Of a DNA stretch of 64,000 bases, positions 55,103 through 64,000 are shown in pieces. The stretch's first letter is position 1, and the number at the start of each line of letters is the position of its first letter. The notes beneath the pieces were generated by a model, which did no database searches, had not been told where the DNA came from, and saw nothing but the letters and a program-made list of their open reading frames with translations. A program made the position numbers and the translations under genes. This stretch comes from Bradyrhizobium sp. CIAT3101 (GTDB taxonomy: Bacteria > Pseudomonadota > Alphaproteobacteria > Rhizobiales > Xanthobacteraceae), in assembly GCF_029714945.1 (NCBI RefSeq), contig NZ_CP121634.1, positions 7,089,001-7,153,000 on the forward strand, read 5' to 3'.

Positions 55103-55297
55103 TCAGCGAGAAGCCGCAGTTTCGTCCCGCGGCATCAGGAAGCCATACATCTCGGCAGCGGTCTGAAGCTGATCGAGGCGCGCCAAAACGGAGTCGCGCT
55201 GATCGCCATCCGCCAGGCTCACGAGTTCTCGCTCGAGCCGCAGCTTGTGCGCGTCTAGACGTTGTTCGAATGTGTGGGGCTCAGATCGTCTTCGCAT
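55103..55297 (-). CDS. Small coiled-coil-like protein (64 residues)
   Basis: The frame starts MRRRSEPHTFEQRLDAHKLRLERELVSLADGDQRDSVLARLDQLQTAAEMYGFL and resembles small Rhizobiales proteins of unknown function with a heptad-like Leu pattern. Its start lies inside the preceding tiny gene (17 bases overlap), and a GGACGG site precedes it. Probably translated from the same message as that gene. Confidence 0.75.
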   Translation of the reverse strand: MRRRSEPHTFEQRLDAHKLRLERELVSLADGDQRDSVLARLDQLQTAAEMYGFLMPRDETAASR

Positions 55298-55439
55298 TGT
55301 CCGTCCTCGGTGGTTGGAGGCCCGGGCTATTGGCCCAGCGCTCGACCTGCTCGATGACCGTCTGGTGGCTCGGACGCACCGGCTTTGGTCCTTCGGGCTC
55401 ATCGGAAAGCTTGCGGGGTAACCTGACTTCATCCGTCAT
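55281..55439 (-). CDS. Tiny hydrophilic protein (52 residues)
   Basis: The frame starts MTDEVRLPRKLSDEPEGPKP and ends PPRTDNAKTI, with a strong GGGAGATAGGCC-ATG site. It is charged, Pro-rich and likely disordered. Its end overlaps the start of the following 64-residue gene, so the two are probably translated together. Confidence 0.75.
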   Translation of the reverse strand: MTDEVRLPRKLSDEPEGPKPVRPSHQTVIEQVERWANSPGLQPPRTDNAKTI

Positions 55440-55509
55440 GGCCTATCTCCCTTTCCTGAGAGAATGCGCCAGAGGACGAGTCGTTTCAATAATAACTTAT
55501 TGATTTTAT

Positions 55510-55525
55510 TGAGTATTTTTACTCA
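55510..55525. promoter_or_regulatory. Upstream operator candidate of the RHH gene
   Basis: TGAGTA-TTTT-TACTCA is an inverted repeat with 6-bp arms, sharing its half-site with 55572-55590. Its centre lies 63-64 bases (about six helical turns) from that of the second repeat, and it lies between the two divergent units. Confidence 0.65.
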
Positions 55526-55549
55526 TTTGGCCATTTTTCCGACTCTTGT

Positions 55550-55574
55550 GGAACCCCAGCCAAGGTCGTTCGTT
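55550..55574 (+). promoter_or_regulatory. EcfG-type general stress promoter of the RHH gene
   Basis: GGAAC (55550-55554) and CGTT (55571-55574) with exactly 16 bases between them match the EcfG consensus. The start codon is at 55614. Confidence 0.75.
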
Positions 55575-55590
55575 GAGTAAACTACTCAAC
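55572..55590. promoter_or_regulatory. Operator candidate overlapping the EcfG promoter
   Basis: GTTGAGTA-AAC-TACTCAAC is a perfect inverted repeat with 8-bp arms. It covers the -10 CGTT of the stress promoter and ends 24 bases before the RHH start, so binding here would block that promoter. Confidence 0.7.
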
Positions 55591-55613
55591 TTGCTCAAAC
55601 TGCGTGATCGACC

Positions 55614-55844
55614 ATGAATGACCTTCGCGCCGAGCGCCTCCAAGTCATGCTCTCGCCGGAAGAGTTGGCCGCCGTTGATGATTTCCGGTTCAAACATCGT
55701 ATGCCGACGCGAGCGGCAGCGGTCCGCGAACTTCTCAAGTTCGGGCTGGCCGCCGTAGGCGTCGATGCTGGCGCTGGCGTGAAGTCGAGCAGCTTCGGCG
55801 TGTTCGGCCGCGGCCCCGAGGGACACACTGAAGGCGGCGGCTAA
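55614..55844 (+). CDS. Ribbon-helix-helix (CopG-type) DNA-binding protein
   Basis: The 76-residue protein has an RHH fold in its first 48 residues: strand RLQVMLSPEEL, helix AAVDDFRFKHRM and helix PTRAAAVRELLKFGLAAVG. The rest (VDAGAGVKSSSFGVFGRGPEGHTEGGG) is Gly/Ser-rich and disordered. RHH proteins bind short palindromes as dimers of dimers, fitting the two TGAGTA/TACTCA repeats upstream, so it is probably autoregulated. No toxin partner is seen next to it. Confidence 0.82.
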   Translation: MNDLRAERLQVMLSPEELAAVDDFRFKHRMPTRAAAVRELLKFGLAAVGVDAGAGVKSSSFGVFGRGPEGHTEGGG

Positions 55845-55867
55845 GACTGATCCAGACGCCCTCCCAC

Positions 55868-55905
55868 AAAGCAAAACGGCCCCGGCACCGTGGGTGCCAG
55901 GGCCG
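55868..55905 (-). terminator. Intrinsic terminator (minus strand)
   Basis: A long stem with two G-C blocks (CGGCCC/GGGCCG and GGCACC/GGTGCC, one mismatch, loop GTG) is followed on the minus strand by TTTTGCTTTG. It ends the transcript of the 68-residue gene. Confidence 0.75.
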
Positions 55906-55992
55906 CTCATGGAGACTGCTTCCGGAGCACCGGGGGCATGTCGCCGGAAGCAATCTGTCGACTCCTCCTGCGAGGATTCGTTCCTCGCGTGG

Positions 55993-56199
55993 TCAGCCAC
56001 TCGGCGCCGTGCCGGAATCATCCGGCGTCATGCCGGAGCCCGGCGTCTTGCTGTCGTCGTTGAGTTTGGGATCGCGCGTCGCCTCTCGCGACGGCGAGCC
56101 CTTCTGGTCCGTCTTGTGCGCGGTCTGCGCGCGCTGCTTGTCGCGCGGCTGATCTTCCGCGCGCTTGTCCTTGACGATGCCGTGGTCGGAATGTGCCAT
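55993..56199 (-). CDS. Small charged disordered protein (68 residues)
   Basis: The frame starts MAHSDHGIVKDKRAEDQPRD and is rich in Lys, Asp, Arg, Ser and Thr (KTDQKGSPSREATRDPKLND, PDDSGTAPSG). It has no hydrophobic core. The start follows GAGAGGACATC. Composition resembles stress-induced hydrophilins; role unknown. A weak EcfG-like promoter (56259-56235) and a downstream terminator frame it. Confidence 0.78.
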   Translation of the reverse strand: MAHSDHGIVKDKRAEDQPRDKQRAQTAHKTDQKGSPSREATRDPKLNDDSKTPGSGMTPDDSGTAPSG

Positions 56200-56234
56200 G
56201 ATGTCCTCTCGCGTCTCCGATGCCTCGGAGCGCT

Positions 56235-56259
56235 TACGCTCCGGTGCGTCGAATGTTCC
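56235..56259 (-). promoter_or_regulatory. Weak EcfG-like promoter candidate
   Basis: Minus strand: GGAAC (56259-56255), 16 bases, then CGTA (56238-56235). The last base deviates from CGTT. Confidence 0.35.
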
Positions 56260-56282
56260 GAACGTGCGAGAACCGTGCGACG

Positions 56283-56414
56283 CTAACTATGCGCCGCATG
56301 CACCGCCACGGATGCGTTTTCCTGATGCACCTGCCGGACCGTCGTCACCGTCGCGAACGCGACCGAGACGCCGAAGGCGAGGATGAGCGAGAAAAGTGCC
56401 AGACGTGGAGCCAT
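56283..56414 (-). CDS. Single-span membrane micropeptide (43 residues)
   Basis: A near-perfect AGAAGGAGGT site 8 bases upstream starts MAPRLALFSLILAFGVSVAF, a membrane helix (4-24), followed by a short periplasmic or cytoplasmic tail (VTTVRQVHQENASVAVHAAHS). It is too short for most gene finders. The strong ribosome site and the codon use support translation. Function unknown. Confidence 0.7.
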   Translation of the reverse strand: MAPRLALFSLILAFGVSVAFATVTTVRQVHQENASVAVHAAHS

Positions 56415-56533
56415 CGCAAAACCTCCTTCTGGAATGGGTAAATCAACGCGATCGACTATTCCCGGATGATCGTTGATTGGTGCCGCTCATTCCGTGAGCG
56501 GTCTCACACGCAGATTCACAAAAAAGGGAGCGG

Positions 56534-56728
56534 TCAAACGCCCCGGCTGTGCAGGATGCCGACCTTCACGGGCGGGACTTCGCCGTCGAGCCAGTCCTGC
56601 TCTTTCGCCAGGGCCGTCCAGGCATCCGCCATCCGCGAATAGCGATTATAGGCGGGTCGCCCTTCCGAGCGCTCGGCCAGTTGCAGGCAGTTCTCGGCGT
56701 TGTCCCTGAAGATGTCAGACTGTTTCAT
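56534..56728 (-). CDS. Small helical protein, unknown (64 residues)
   Basis: The frame starts MKQSDIFRDNAENCLQLAERSEGRPAYNRYSRMADAWTALAKEQDWLDGEVPP. The pattern NAENCLQLAERSEGRPAYNRYSRMA is a common Bradyrhizobium small-protein motif of unknown role. The single Cys and charged helices suggest a soluble helical protein. Confidence 0.75.
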   Translation of the reverse strand: MKQSDIFRDNAENCLQLAERSEGRPAYNRYSRMADAWTALAKEQDWLDGEVPPVKVGILHSRGV

Positions 56729-56823
56729 CGATAAGACGTGGGCACGGAACCCCTGCCCCGCAACCGCCCTTACAGGATCGTAACCTCCGCGGAACTTTGC
56801 ACGCTGCGGGTCATTGGATATCC

Positions 56824-57336
56824 ATGCGTATATTGGTCGCGATCGTCCTGGCCTTCATCAGCACCGCGGCGCTTGCCGACAGCACCGGCGAGCAAGTGCG
56901 CGGCGATCGCGCGCCCGACGCCACGGACGTCATCAGTGGCCTCTATGCCTTCAGCCGCTTCCAGCAGGGACTGCTGGAGAGCACCGACCTGAAGGGCAAT
57001 GCCGAGGTCAAGAATCTTGCCGCCCTTCGCGCCGAAGAAGCGGCCAAGCGCGACAAGGCGCTGAAGCAAATTCAGGACGCCATCGGCACCGAGCCGCGCG
57101 TGAGCAAGACGACGTCAGCCGGCCTCAGCCTCGCCAAGCCCGATGACGCCGAGGGGCCCGCTTATGTCAGAACTTTCTATGCAGCCCAGATTCCCGAATA
57201 CGAATCCACGATCACCCTGCTCGAAAATTATCTGAAGACGCCCGACAATCCCGCGCTCGCCGCGTTCGCGCGCGAGCACCTGCCGGTGTTGCGCGCACAG
57301 TTGAAGGACGCCGAGCGCACCATGGCCGACAAGTAG
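56824..57336 (+). CDS. DUF4142-like exported protein
   Basis: The 170-residue protein starts MRILVAIVLAFISTAALADSTG, a signal peptide with cleavage near ALA-DS. The mature, all-helical part (FSRFQQGLLESTDLKGNAEVKNLAALRAEEAAKRDKALKQIQDA, then TFYAAQIPEYESTITLLENYLKTPDNPALAAFAREHLPVLRAQLKDAE) matches the DUF4142 ferritin-like bundle. It is periplasmic with unknown role, common in stress clusters. Confidence 0.85.
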   Translation: MRILVAIVLAFISTAALADSTGEQVRGDRAPDATDVISGLYAFSRFQQGLLESTDLKGNAEVKNLAALRAEEAAKRDKALKQIQDAIGTEPRVSKTTSAGLSLAKPDDAEGPAYVRTFYAAQIPEYESTITLLENYLKTPDNPALAAFAREHLPVLRAQLKDAERTMADK

Positions 57337-57680
57337 CGGCCCTCCTTGTCCTCCAAGTGATTCTGCCGCTCGATCGGCCGGACGACGCGATCGCTGCCGG
57401 TCATCTCGTCCCGGCCGGCAGCGGCCTTGGCATCCTTGCCGCCCGGCCGGAAGTTTCAAGATCGGAACATCCCCCCACGCCCCCTCCTAAGGGCTGAGAC
57501 ATTTTAGGTAATCGGATGGAACTCTCGTCAATCTTCGTCGTTAGTTTGGCCGGGCTGAGCACGGCAGGTTCCAATTCCTAGCGTCGCAACCTTGGCGCTT
57601 GATTTCGAATTTGGCTGACGCTCTATTTTGACCAGATGCGTCACGCCAAAGATTCGGCCGGCGCCTGCGGGGGAATTAGT
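57337..57680. other. Leader region of the HAMP kinase gene
   Basis: 344 bases with no gene. It contains an EcfG-type promoter (57518-57542) and GC hairpins of the type GCTGCCGG/CCGGCAGC (57393-57420). Confidence 0.5.
57518..57542 (+). promoter_or_regulatory. EcfG-type general stress promoter of the HAMP kinase
   Basis: GGAAC (57518-57522) and CGTT (57539-57542) lie exactly 16 bases apart. The kinase start is 138 bases downstream, a long leader. Confidence 0.7.
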
Positions 57681-60600
57681 ATGAGCGACCTCGATTCCGG
57701 AACAGCATCACGCTCCGGTCGTCGCGTCCCAAAACCCAAACCCAACGGTACCTCGGAGCCGGATTCCCGGTCGGAATTGCTGCTCGCGCTACAGGCCATG
57801 CGCAGCGGCGATTTTTCGGTGCGGATGAGCGGCGAATATCTCGGCATCGACGGCAAGATTGCCGACACTTTTAACGAAATCATCGCCGCCAACCAGCGCA
57901 TGGCGCAGCAGCTCGAGCTGGTCGGCCAGGTCGTGGGCCGCGAGGGCAAGACCCGCCAGCGCGTGAAGTTCGGCCTCGCCTCGGGCTCCTGGGCCGACAT
58001 GGAAGGCTCGGTCAATACGCTGATCGACGATCTGCTGTGGCCGACGCGCGAGGTGACCCGTGCGGTCGCGGCCGTGGCGCAGGGCGACCTGCTCGACACC
58101 GTCAAGCTCGACGTCGAGGGCCGCCCGCTGCGCGGCGAATTCCTGCAATCGGCGACCATCGTCAACACGATGATCAAGCAGCTCGGCGTCTTCACCTCCG
58201 AGGTGACGCGCGTGGCGCGCGAGGTCGGCACCGAGGGCAAGCTCGGCGGCCAGGCCCAGGTGCCGGAGGTGACCGGCGTCTGGAAGGACCTCACCGAGAG
58301 CGTCAACTCGATGGCGAACAACCTGACCAACCAGGTTCGCAACATCGCCGAGGTGACGATCGCGGTCGCCAACGGCGACTTGTCCAAGAAGATCACGGTC
58401 GACGTCCGCGGCGAGATCCTGCAGCTCAAGGAAGCCATCAACACGATGGTGGACCAGTTGCGCTCCTTCGCCTCGGAAGTGACGCGCGTCGCCCGCGAGG
58501 TCGGTACCGACGGCAAGCTCGGCGGCCAGGCCATCGTGCCCGGCGTCGCCGGCACCTGGAAGGACCTGACCGACTCCGTCAACGCGATGTGCGGCAACCT
58601 CACCGCACAGGTTCGCAACATCGCCAACGTGACCACCGCCGTGGCGCGCGGCGACTTGTCCCGCAAGATCACGGTGGACGTCCGCGGCGAAATCCTGGAG
58701 CTGAAGGACACCATCAACACCATGGTGGACCAGCTCAACTCCTTCGCCTCCGAAGTGACGCGCGTCGCGCGCGAGGTCGGCACCGAAGGCAAGCTCGGCG
58801 GCCAGGCCCAGGTGCCCGGCGTCGCCGGTACCTGGAAGGACCTGACCGACAACGTCAACTTCATGGCGTCGAACCTGACCGCCCAGGTCCGCAACATCGC
58901 CGACGTCGCGACCGCCATCGCCGGCGGCGACTTGTCGAAGAAGATCACCGTGAACGTCTCGGGCGAAATCCTTCAGCTGAAGGAAACGCTCAACACCATG
59001 GTCGACCAGCTCAATGCCTTCGCCGGCGAAGTCACGCGCGTCGCGCGCGAGGTCGGTACCGAAGGACGGCTCGGCGGCCAGGCCAACGTGCTCGGCGTCG
59101 CCGGCACCTGGAAGGACCTCACCGAAAGCGTCAACTCGATGGCCTCGAACCTGACCGCACAGGTTCGCAACATCGCCGAGGTGACGACCGCGGTCGCCGG
59201 CGGCGACTTGTCGAAGAAGATCACCGTGGACGTCCGCGGTGAAATCCTCGAGCTGAAGGACACCATCAACACCATGGTGGACCAGCTCAACGCCTTCGCC
59301 GGCGAAGTCACGCGCGTCGCGCGCGAGGTCGGCACCGAAGGCAAGCTCGGCGGCCAGGCCCAGGTGCGCGGCGTCGCCGGCACCTGGAAGGATCTGACGG
59401 ACTCGGTCAACTCGATGGCCTCGAACCTGACCGGCCAGGTCCGCAACATCGCCGAGGTCGCCACGGCCGTCGCCAAGGGCGACTTGTCGAAGAAGATCAC
59501 CGTGAACGTGTCGGGCGAAATCCTTCAGCTGAAGGAAACGCTCAACACCATGGTGGACCAGCTCAACGCCTTCGCCGGCGAAGTCACGCGCGTGGCACGC
59601 GAGGTCGGCACCGAAGGCAAGCTCGGTGGCCAGGCGCAGGTGACCGGCGTGGCCGGCACCTGGAAGGACCTCACTGACAACGTCAACTCGATGGCGGGCA
59701 ACCTCACCGCCCAGGTCCGCAACATCGCCGAGGTCGCAACCGCGATCGCCGGCGGCGACCTCTCGCGCAAGATCACGGTGGACGTGCGCGGCGAGATCCT
59801 TCAGCTGAAGGACACGCTGAACACGATGGTCGACCAGCTCAACCGCTTCGCGGGCGAGGTGACGCGCGTGGCGCGCGAGGTCGGCACCGAGGGCCGGCTC
59901 GGCGGCCAGGCCAACGTGCCCGGCGTCGCCGGCACCTGGAAGGACCTCACCGACTCCGTCAACTCGATGGCCGGCAACCTCACCGCCCAGGTCCGCAACA
60001 TCGCCGAGGTGACCACCGCCGTGGCGCGCGGCGACTTGTCCCGCAAGATCACCGTGGACGTGAAGGGCGAAATCCTCGAGCTCAAGAACACCATCAACAC
60101 CATGGTGGACCAGCTCAACGCCTTCGCCGGCGAGGTGACGCGCGTGGCGCGCGAAGTCGGCACCGAAGGCAAGCTCGGCGGTCAGGCCGAGGTGTCCGGC
60201 GTCGCCGGCACCTGGAAGGACCTCACCGACAACGTCAACTTCATGGCCTCGAACCTGACGGCCCAGGTCCGCAACATCGCCGAGGTCGCAACCGCGATCG
60301 CCGGCGGCGATTTGTCGAAGAAGATCACGGTGGACGTGCGTGGCGAGATCCTGCTGCTCAAGGACACCCTCAACACCATGGTGGAGCAGCTCCGCTCCTT
60401 CGCCGCCGAAGTGACGCGCGTGGCGCGCGAAGTCGGCACCGAAGGCCGGCTCGGCGGTCAGGCCGTCGTGCCCGGCGTCGGCGGCACCTGGAAGGATCTC
60501 ACCGACAACGTCAACCTGCTCGCGGCAAACCTCACCACGCAGGTCCGCAACATCGCCGAAGTGACGACCGCCGTGGCGCGCGGCGACTTGTCCCGCAAGA

Positions 60601-63600
60601 TCACCGTCGACGTGAAGGGCGAAATCCTCGAGCTGAAGAACACCATCAACACCATGGTGGACCAGCTCAACGCGTTCGCCGGCGAAGTGACGCGCGTGGC
60701 GCGCGAAGTCGGCACCGAAGGCGAGCTCGGCGGTCAGGCCCAGGTGCCCGGTGTGGCCGGAACCTGGAAGGACCTCACCGACACCGTCAACTTCATGGCG
60801 GCGAACCTCACCGAACAGGTCCGCGGCATCGTCAAGGTGGTGACCGCGGTCGCGAACGGCGACCTCAAGCAAAATCTCACCGTGAAATCGAAGGGCGAAG
60901 TCGCAGCGCTCGCCGACACCATCAACAACATGACCGAGACGCTCGCGACCTTCGCCGACCAGGTGACGTCCGTGGCGCGCGAGGTCGGCGTCGAAGGCCG
61001 CCTCGGTGGTCAGGCCGACGTGCCCGGCGCGGCCGGCACCTGGAAGGACCTCACCGGCAACGTCAACCTGCTCGCGGCCAACCTCACCTCGCAGGTGCGC
61101 GCGATCGCCGAAGTGGCGACCGCCGTGACCAAGGGCGATTTGACGCCGTCGATCCAGGTTGACGCCCGCGGCGAACTCGCCGAGCTGAAAGACAACATCA
61201 ACACGATGATCACGAATCTCCGTCTCACGACGGACGTGAACACCGAGCAGGACTGGCTGAAGACCAACCTCGCCAAATTCACCAACATGCTGCAGGGCCA
61301 GCGCGATCTCACGACCGTCGGCCGGCTGCTGCTGACCGAGCTGTCGCCGCTGGTCAACGCGCATACCGGCGTGATCTACCAGGTCGAGAACGAGGACAAT
61401 CCGCAGCTCCTGCTGCTCGCCTCCTATGCCGGCGACGGCGTCTACCCCTATCAGCGCGTGCTGCAATTCGGCGACGGCCTGATCGGCCAGTGCGCGCTCG
61501 ACAGGCGCCCGCGCGTGGTTGCCGACATCCCCGCCGACGTCGTGCCGATCAACTCGGCGCTGCTGCGCGTCGCACCGAAAAACCTCGTGGTGCTGCCGGT
61601 GCTGTTCGAGGGCCAGGTCAAGGCGGTGATCGAGCTCGCCTCGCTCACCTCGTTCACGACCTCGCAGATGACCTTCCTGGAGCAGCTCACCGATTCCATC
61701 GGCATCGTGCTCAATTCGATCGAAGCGACGATGCAGACCGAAGGCCTGCTGAAGCAGTCGCAGCAGCTGGCCGGCGAGCTCCAGACCCAACAGCGCGAAT
61801 TGCAGCAGACCAACGACCAGCTCGAGCAGAAGGCGCAACAGCTCGCCGAACGTAACGTCGAGGTCGAGCGCAAGAACCAGGAGATCGAGCAAGCCCGCCG
61901 CGCGCTCGAGGAAAAGGCGACCGAGCTCGCGCTGACCTCGAAGTACAAGTCGGAATTCCTGGCCAATATGAGCCACGAGCTGCGGACGCCGCTGAACTCG
62001 ATCCTGATCCTCGGCCAGCAGCTCACCGACAATCCGGACGGCAATCTTTCCGCCAAACAGGTCGAGTTCGCCCGCACCATCCACGGCGCCGGCACCGACC
62101 TCCTGAACCTCATCAGCGACATCCTCGATCTCTCCAAGATCGAGTCCGGCACGGTGACGGTCGAGGCCGAGGAGATCCTCACCGCGAACCTGCTCGAGAC
62201 GGTCGGGCGGCCGTTCCGGCATGAGGCGGAGAACCGCAATCTGTCGTTCCAGATCGACGTCGATCCGAACCTCGCACGCAGCATCGTCACCGACTCCAAA
62301 CGCTTGCAGCAGGTGCTGAAGAACCTGCTCTCCAACGCGTTCAAGTTCACCGGTGAAGGCGAAGTGCGGCTCAAGGTCGCCGGCGCGCTCGGCGGTTGGG
62401 GCACGGATCATCCGGTGCTGAACTCCGCGCCGGCCGTCATCGCCTTCGAGGTCTCCGATACCGGCATCGGTATTCCACTGGAGAAGCAGAAGCTGATCTT
62501 CGAGGCGTTCCAGCAGGCGGACGCCGGCACCAGCCGCAAATACGGCGGCACCGGACTTGGCCTTGCCATCAGCCGCGAGCTCGCGAGCCTGCTCGGCGGC
62601 GAAATCCACCTGCGCAGCGCCCCCGGCAAGGGCTCGACCTTCACACTGTATCTGCCGCTGAAATATTCCGGCCCGACGCTGGCGCCGCGTGCCGCGCCGG
62701 CGCCGCAACAATACAACCAGCCGCCGGCACTGCAGCCGGCTGTCCCCGAGCAGCAGCGCGTCATCGAGCAGCTGCCCGACGACCGGCTCAATCTCGAACC
62801 CGGCGACAGCATCCTGCTGGTCGTCGAGGACGATCCGCACTATGCCCGCATCCTGGTCGACCTCGCGCGTGACAAGGGTTTCAAGGTCCTGGTCGCCGCG
62901 CGCGGCGCGGAGGCGCTCGAACTCGCAAAACAGTACCAGCCGCGCGCCGTGTCGCTCGACGTGTTCCTGCCCGACATGCTCGGCTGGACGGTGCTGAGCC
63001 AGCTCAAGCACAACCCGCTGACGCGTCACATTCCGGTACAGATCATCACGCTCGACGAGGACCGGCAGCATGCGCTGGCCCGCGGCGCCTTCTCCTTCGT
63101 CAACAAGCCGACCACGACCGAAGGCGTTTCCGCCGCGCTGACCCAGATCAAGGAATATGCGCAGCCACGACGCAAGCGGCTCCTGATCGTCGAGGACAAC
63201 GAAGCCGAGCAGCTGTCGATCCGGGAGCTGCTGCATCACGACGACATCGAGATCGTGACCACCGATACCGGCGCGGGTGCGCTCTCGACGCTGCGCGAGG
63301 CCCCCTGTGACTGCGTGGTGCTCGACCTCCGGCTGCCCGACATGAGCGGCTTCGAGGTGCTGGAGCAGATCCGCCGCGATGACACGCTATCGAATGTTCC
63401 CGTGGTGGTGTTCACCGGCCGCGAACTCTCGGCCGAAGAGGATGCGGAACTTCACACCATGGCGCGCAGCATCGTGGTCAAGGGCGTGGAATCGCCCGAA
63501 CGCCTGCTCGACGAGACCGCGCTGTTCCTGCATCGCGTGATCACGGAACTGCCCGTCGAGAAACAGCGCATGCTGGAGAAGCTGAACAGTTCCGACGAGG

Positions 63601-63977
63601 ATCTGATCGGCAAGACTGCGCTGCTCGTCGACGACGACGCCCGCAACATCTTCGCACTGTCGAGCGTGCTGGAACGGCGCGGCATGAAGGTGCTGACGGC
63701 GACCACGGGCCGCGAGGCGGTGACGCTGGTCGAATCCAATCCGGAAATCGCCATCGTGCTGATGGACATCATGATGCCGCAGATGGATGGCTACCAGACC
63801 ATCGGCGTGATCCGGGAGAACCCGGCCTTCCTCCGCCTGCCGATCATCGCGCTGACGGCGAAGGCGATGAAGGGCGACCGCGAAAAATGCCTGGAAGCCG
63901 GCGCGTCCGACTACCTCGCCAAACCCGTCAACACCGATCAATTGCTGCTTGCGATCCGCATGTGGCTGCACCGCTGA
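57681..63977 (+). CDS. Giant soluble hybrid histidine kinase with HAMP array, GAF and three receiver domains
   Basis: The ATG for [20 protein letters not shown] gives 2098 residues without membrane segments. Order: HAMP-like N-terminal units (about 30-170), eleven 92-residue HAMP-pair repeats (about 174-1183, each with a V/T-x-VAREVG-x-EG-x-LGGQA motif), a GAF domain (about 1190-1340), a Gln/Glu coiled coil, HisKA (His in [17 protein letters not shown] near 1432), HATPase ([25 protein letters not shown]) and three REC domains (phospho-Asp in [20 protein letters not shown] and [11 protein letters not shown]). It resembles poly-HAMP kinases such as fungal group III enzymes, which sense osmotic or cell stress. 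Its inputs and partners are unknown. Confidence 0.95.
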   Translation: MSDLDSGTASRSGRRVPKPKPNGTSEPDSRSELLLALQAMRSGDFSVRMSGEYLGIDGKIADTFNEIIAANQRMAQQLELVGQVVGREGKTRQRVKFGLASGSWADMEGSVNTLIDDLLWPTREVTRAVAAVAQGDLLDTVKLDVEGRPLRGEFLQSATIVNTMIKQLGVFTSEVTRVAREVGTEGKLGGQAQVPEVTGVWKDLTESVNSMANNLTNQVRNIAEVTIAVANGDLSKKITVDVRGEILQLKEAINTMVDQLRSFASEVTRVAREVGTDGKLGGQAIVPGVAGTWKDLTDSVNAMCGNLTAQVRNIANVTTAVARGDLSRKITVDVRGEILELKDTINTMVDQLNSFASEVTRVAREVGTEGKLGGQAQVPGVAGTWKDLTDNVNFMASNLTAQVRNIADVATAIAGGDLSKKITVNVSGEILQLKETLNTMVDQLNAFAGEVTRVAREVGTEGRLGGQANVLGVAGTWKDLTESVNSMASNLTAQVRNIAEVTTAVAGGDLSKKITVDVRGEILELKDTINTMVDQLNAFAGEVTRVAREVGTEGKLGGQAQVRGVAGTWKDLTDSVNSMASNLTGQVRNIAEVATAVAKGDLSKKITVNVSGEILQLKETLNTMVDQLNAFAGEVTRVAREVGTEGKLGGQAQVTGVAGTWKDLTDNVNSMAGNLTAQVRNIAEVATAIAGGDLSRKITVDVRGEILQLKDTLNTMVDQLNRFAGEVTRVAREVGTEGRLGGQANVPGVAGTWKDLTDSVNSMAGNLTAQVRNIAEVTTAVARGDLSRKITVDVKGEILELKNTINTMVDQLNAFAGEVTRVAREVGTEGKLGGQAEVSGVAGTWKDLTDNVNFMASNLTAQVRNIAEVATAIAGGDLSKKITVDVRGEILLLKDTLNTMVEQLRSFAAEVTRVAREVGTEGRLGGQAVVPGVGGTWKDLTDNVNLLAANLTTQVRNIAEVTTAVARGDLSRKITVDVKGEILELKNTINTMVDQLNAFAGEVTRVAREVGTEGELGGQAQVPGVAGTWKDLTDTVNFMAANLTEQVRGIVKVVTAVANGDLKQNLTVKSKGEVAALADTINNMTETLATFADQVTSVAREVGVEGRLGGQADVPGAAGTWKDLTGNVNLLAANLTSQVRAIAEVATAVTKGDLTPSIQVDARGELAELKDNINTMITNLRLTTDVNTEQDWLKTNLAKFTNMLQGQRDLTTVGRLLLTELSPLVNAHTGVIYQVENEDNPQLLLLASYAGDGVYPYQRVLQFGDGLIGQCALDRRPRVVADIPADVVPINSALLRVAPKNLVVLPVLFEGQVKAVIELASLTSFTTSQMTFLEQLTDSIGIVLNSIEATMQTEGLLKQSQQLAGELQTQQRELQQTNDQLEQKAQQLAERNVEVERKNQEIEQARRALEEKATELALTSKYKSEFLANMSHELRTPLNSILILGQQLTDNPDGNLSAKQVEFARTIHGAGTDLLNLISDILDLSKIESGTVTVEAEEILTANLLETVGRPFRHEAENRNLSFQIDVDPNLARSIVTDSKRLQQVLKNLLSNAFKFTGEGEVRLKVAGALGGWGTDHPVLNSAPAVIAFEVSDTGIGIPLEKQKLIFEAFQQADAGTSRKYGGTGLGLAISRELASLLGGEIHLRSAPGKGSTFTLYLPLKYSGPTLAPRAAPAPQQYNQPPALQPAVPEQQRVIEQLPDDRLNLEPGDSILLVVEDDPHYARILVDLARDKGFKVLVAARGAEALELAKQYQPRAVSLDVFLPDMLGWTVLSQLKHNPLTRHIPVQIITLDEDRQHALARGAFSFVNKPTTTEGVSAALTQIKEYAQPRRKRLLIVEDNEAEQLSIRELLHHDDIEIVTTDTGAGALSTLREAPCDCVVLDLRLPDMSGFEVLEQIRRDDTLSNVPVVVFTGRELSAEEDAELHTMARSIVVKGVESPERLLDETALFLHRVITELPVEKQRMLEKLNSSDEDLIGKTALLVDDDARNIFALSSVLERRGMKVLTATTGREAVTLVESNPEIAIVLMDIMMPQMDGYQTIGVIRENPAFLRLPIIALTAKAMKGDREKCLEAGASDYLAKPVNTDQLLLAIRMWLHR
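58200..61232 (+). repeat. 276-bp tandem repeat array inside the kinase gene
   Basis: Eleven units of 276 bp (92 codons) in frame, counted by the LGGQA motif. Units 2-9 alternate in type (LELK-x-TIN with TTAVA versus LQLK/LLLK-x-TLN with ATA), so the array also has a 552-bp period. Units 3/5 and 7/9 are nearly identical in DNA. The last two units are diverged. Confidence 0.9.
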
Positions 63978-64000
63978 GCTGGATCCGAGAATGGACCACG

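Noticed and set aside
55614..55844. The RHH gene as antitoxin of a toxin-antitoxin pair
   Set aside because: There is no adjacent RelE, ParE, HicA or PIN-type toxin gene on either side; only an intergenic hairpin follows.
57789..63239. A very long open frame on the minus strand opposite the HAMP kinase
   Set aside because: It mirrors the repeat array in another frame, has Asp/His/Val-rich translation with no family pattern, and the plus-strand kinase is clearly real.

Overview
The window is GC-rich chromosomal DNA with alphaproteobacterial gene content. Gene families, GTG/TTG start use, EcfG-type promoter motifs and Rhizobiales-style intergenic palindromes all suggest a Bradyrhizobium-like member of the Nitrobacteraceae. 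I see no tRNA, rRNA, CRISPR array, insertion sequence or prophage. The window looks like stable chromosome rather than a mobile island.

Layout. 0-7.9 kb: RNA methyltransferases (tlyA and a RumA-type enzyme), then scattered enzymes and exported proteins. 8.0-11 kb: a fluoride riboswitch with its own terminator, followed by an MFS transporter, two crcB fluoride channel subunits, DUF190 and clpS. 11-15.5 kb: a LysR regulator divergent from a LeuC/LeuD-type hydro-lyase and a 2-hydroxycarboxylate transporter, with a perfect LysR-type palindrome between them. 15.5-20 kb: GNAT, adenylate cyclase, aroC, histidine phosphatase and fabI. 20-29 kb: an ECF sigma/anti-sigma pair, a CbpA-type DnaJ, pdxH, an SDR, CorA, an L,D-transpeptidase and an extensin-like protein. 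29-46 kb: acyl-CoA ligase, glutaryl-CoA dehydrogenase, a RibB fused to a degenerate RibA domain, a CPA2 antiporter, an aminotransferase, PhoD, nitronate monooxygenase and several small exported proteins. 46-50 kb: HxlR regulator and an EmrA/EmrB-type efflux pair.

50-57.3 kb looks like a general-stress region. It holds a PRC-barrel protein, a TPP enzyme, a YdaD-like SDR, PAP2, two DUF3147 proteins, DUF4142 and many tiny charged proteins. Several genes there have GGAAC-N16-(C/T/G)GTT promoter candidates, the pattern recognised by EcfG of the alphaproteobacterial general stress response. A ribbon-helix-helix gene has one such promoter overlapped by an inverted repeat that recurs upstream.

57.7-64 kb: a single 2098-residue soluble hybrid histidine kinase with an 11-copy, 92-residue HAMP-type repeat array, GAF, HisKA/HATPase and three receiver domains, also preceded by an EcfG-type promoter. 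The most unusual items are this array and its two-unit super-repeat, the RHH/EcfG regulatory arrangement, the fluoride operon led by an MFS gene, and a 33-bp tandem duplication of a gene's 3' end whose copies differ only at synonymous sites.
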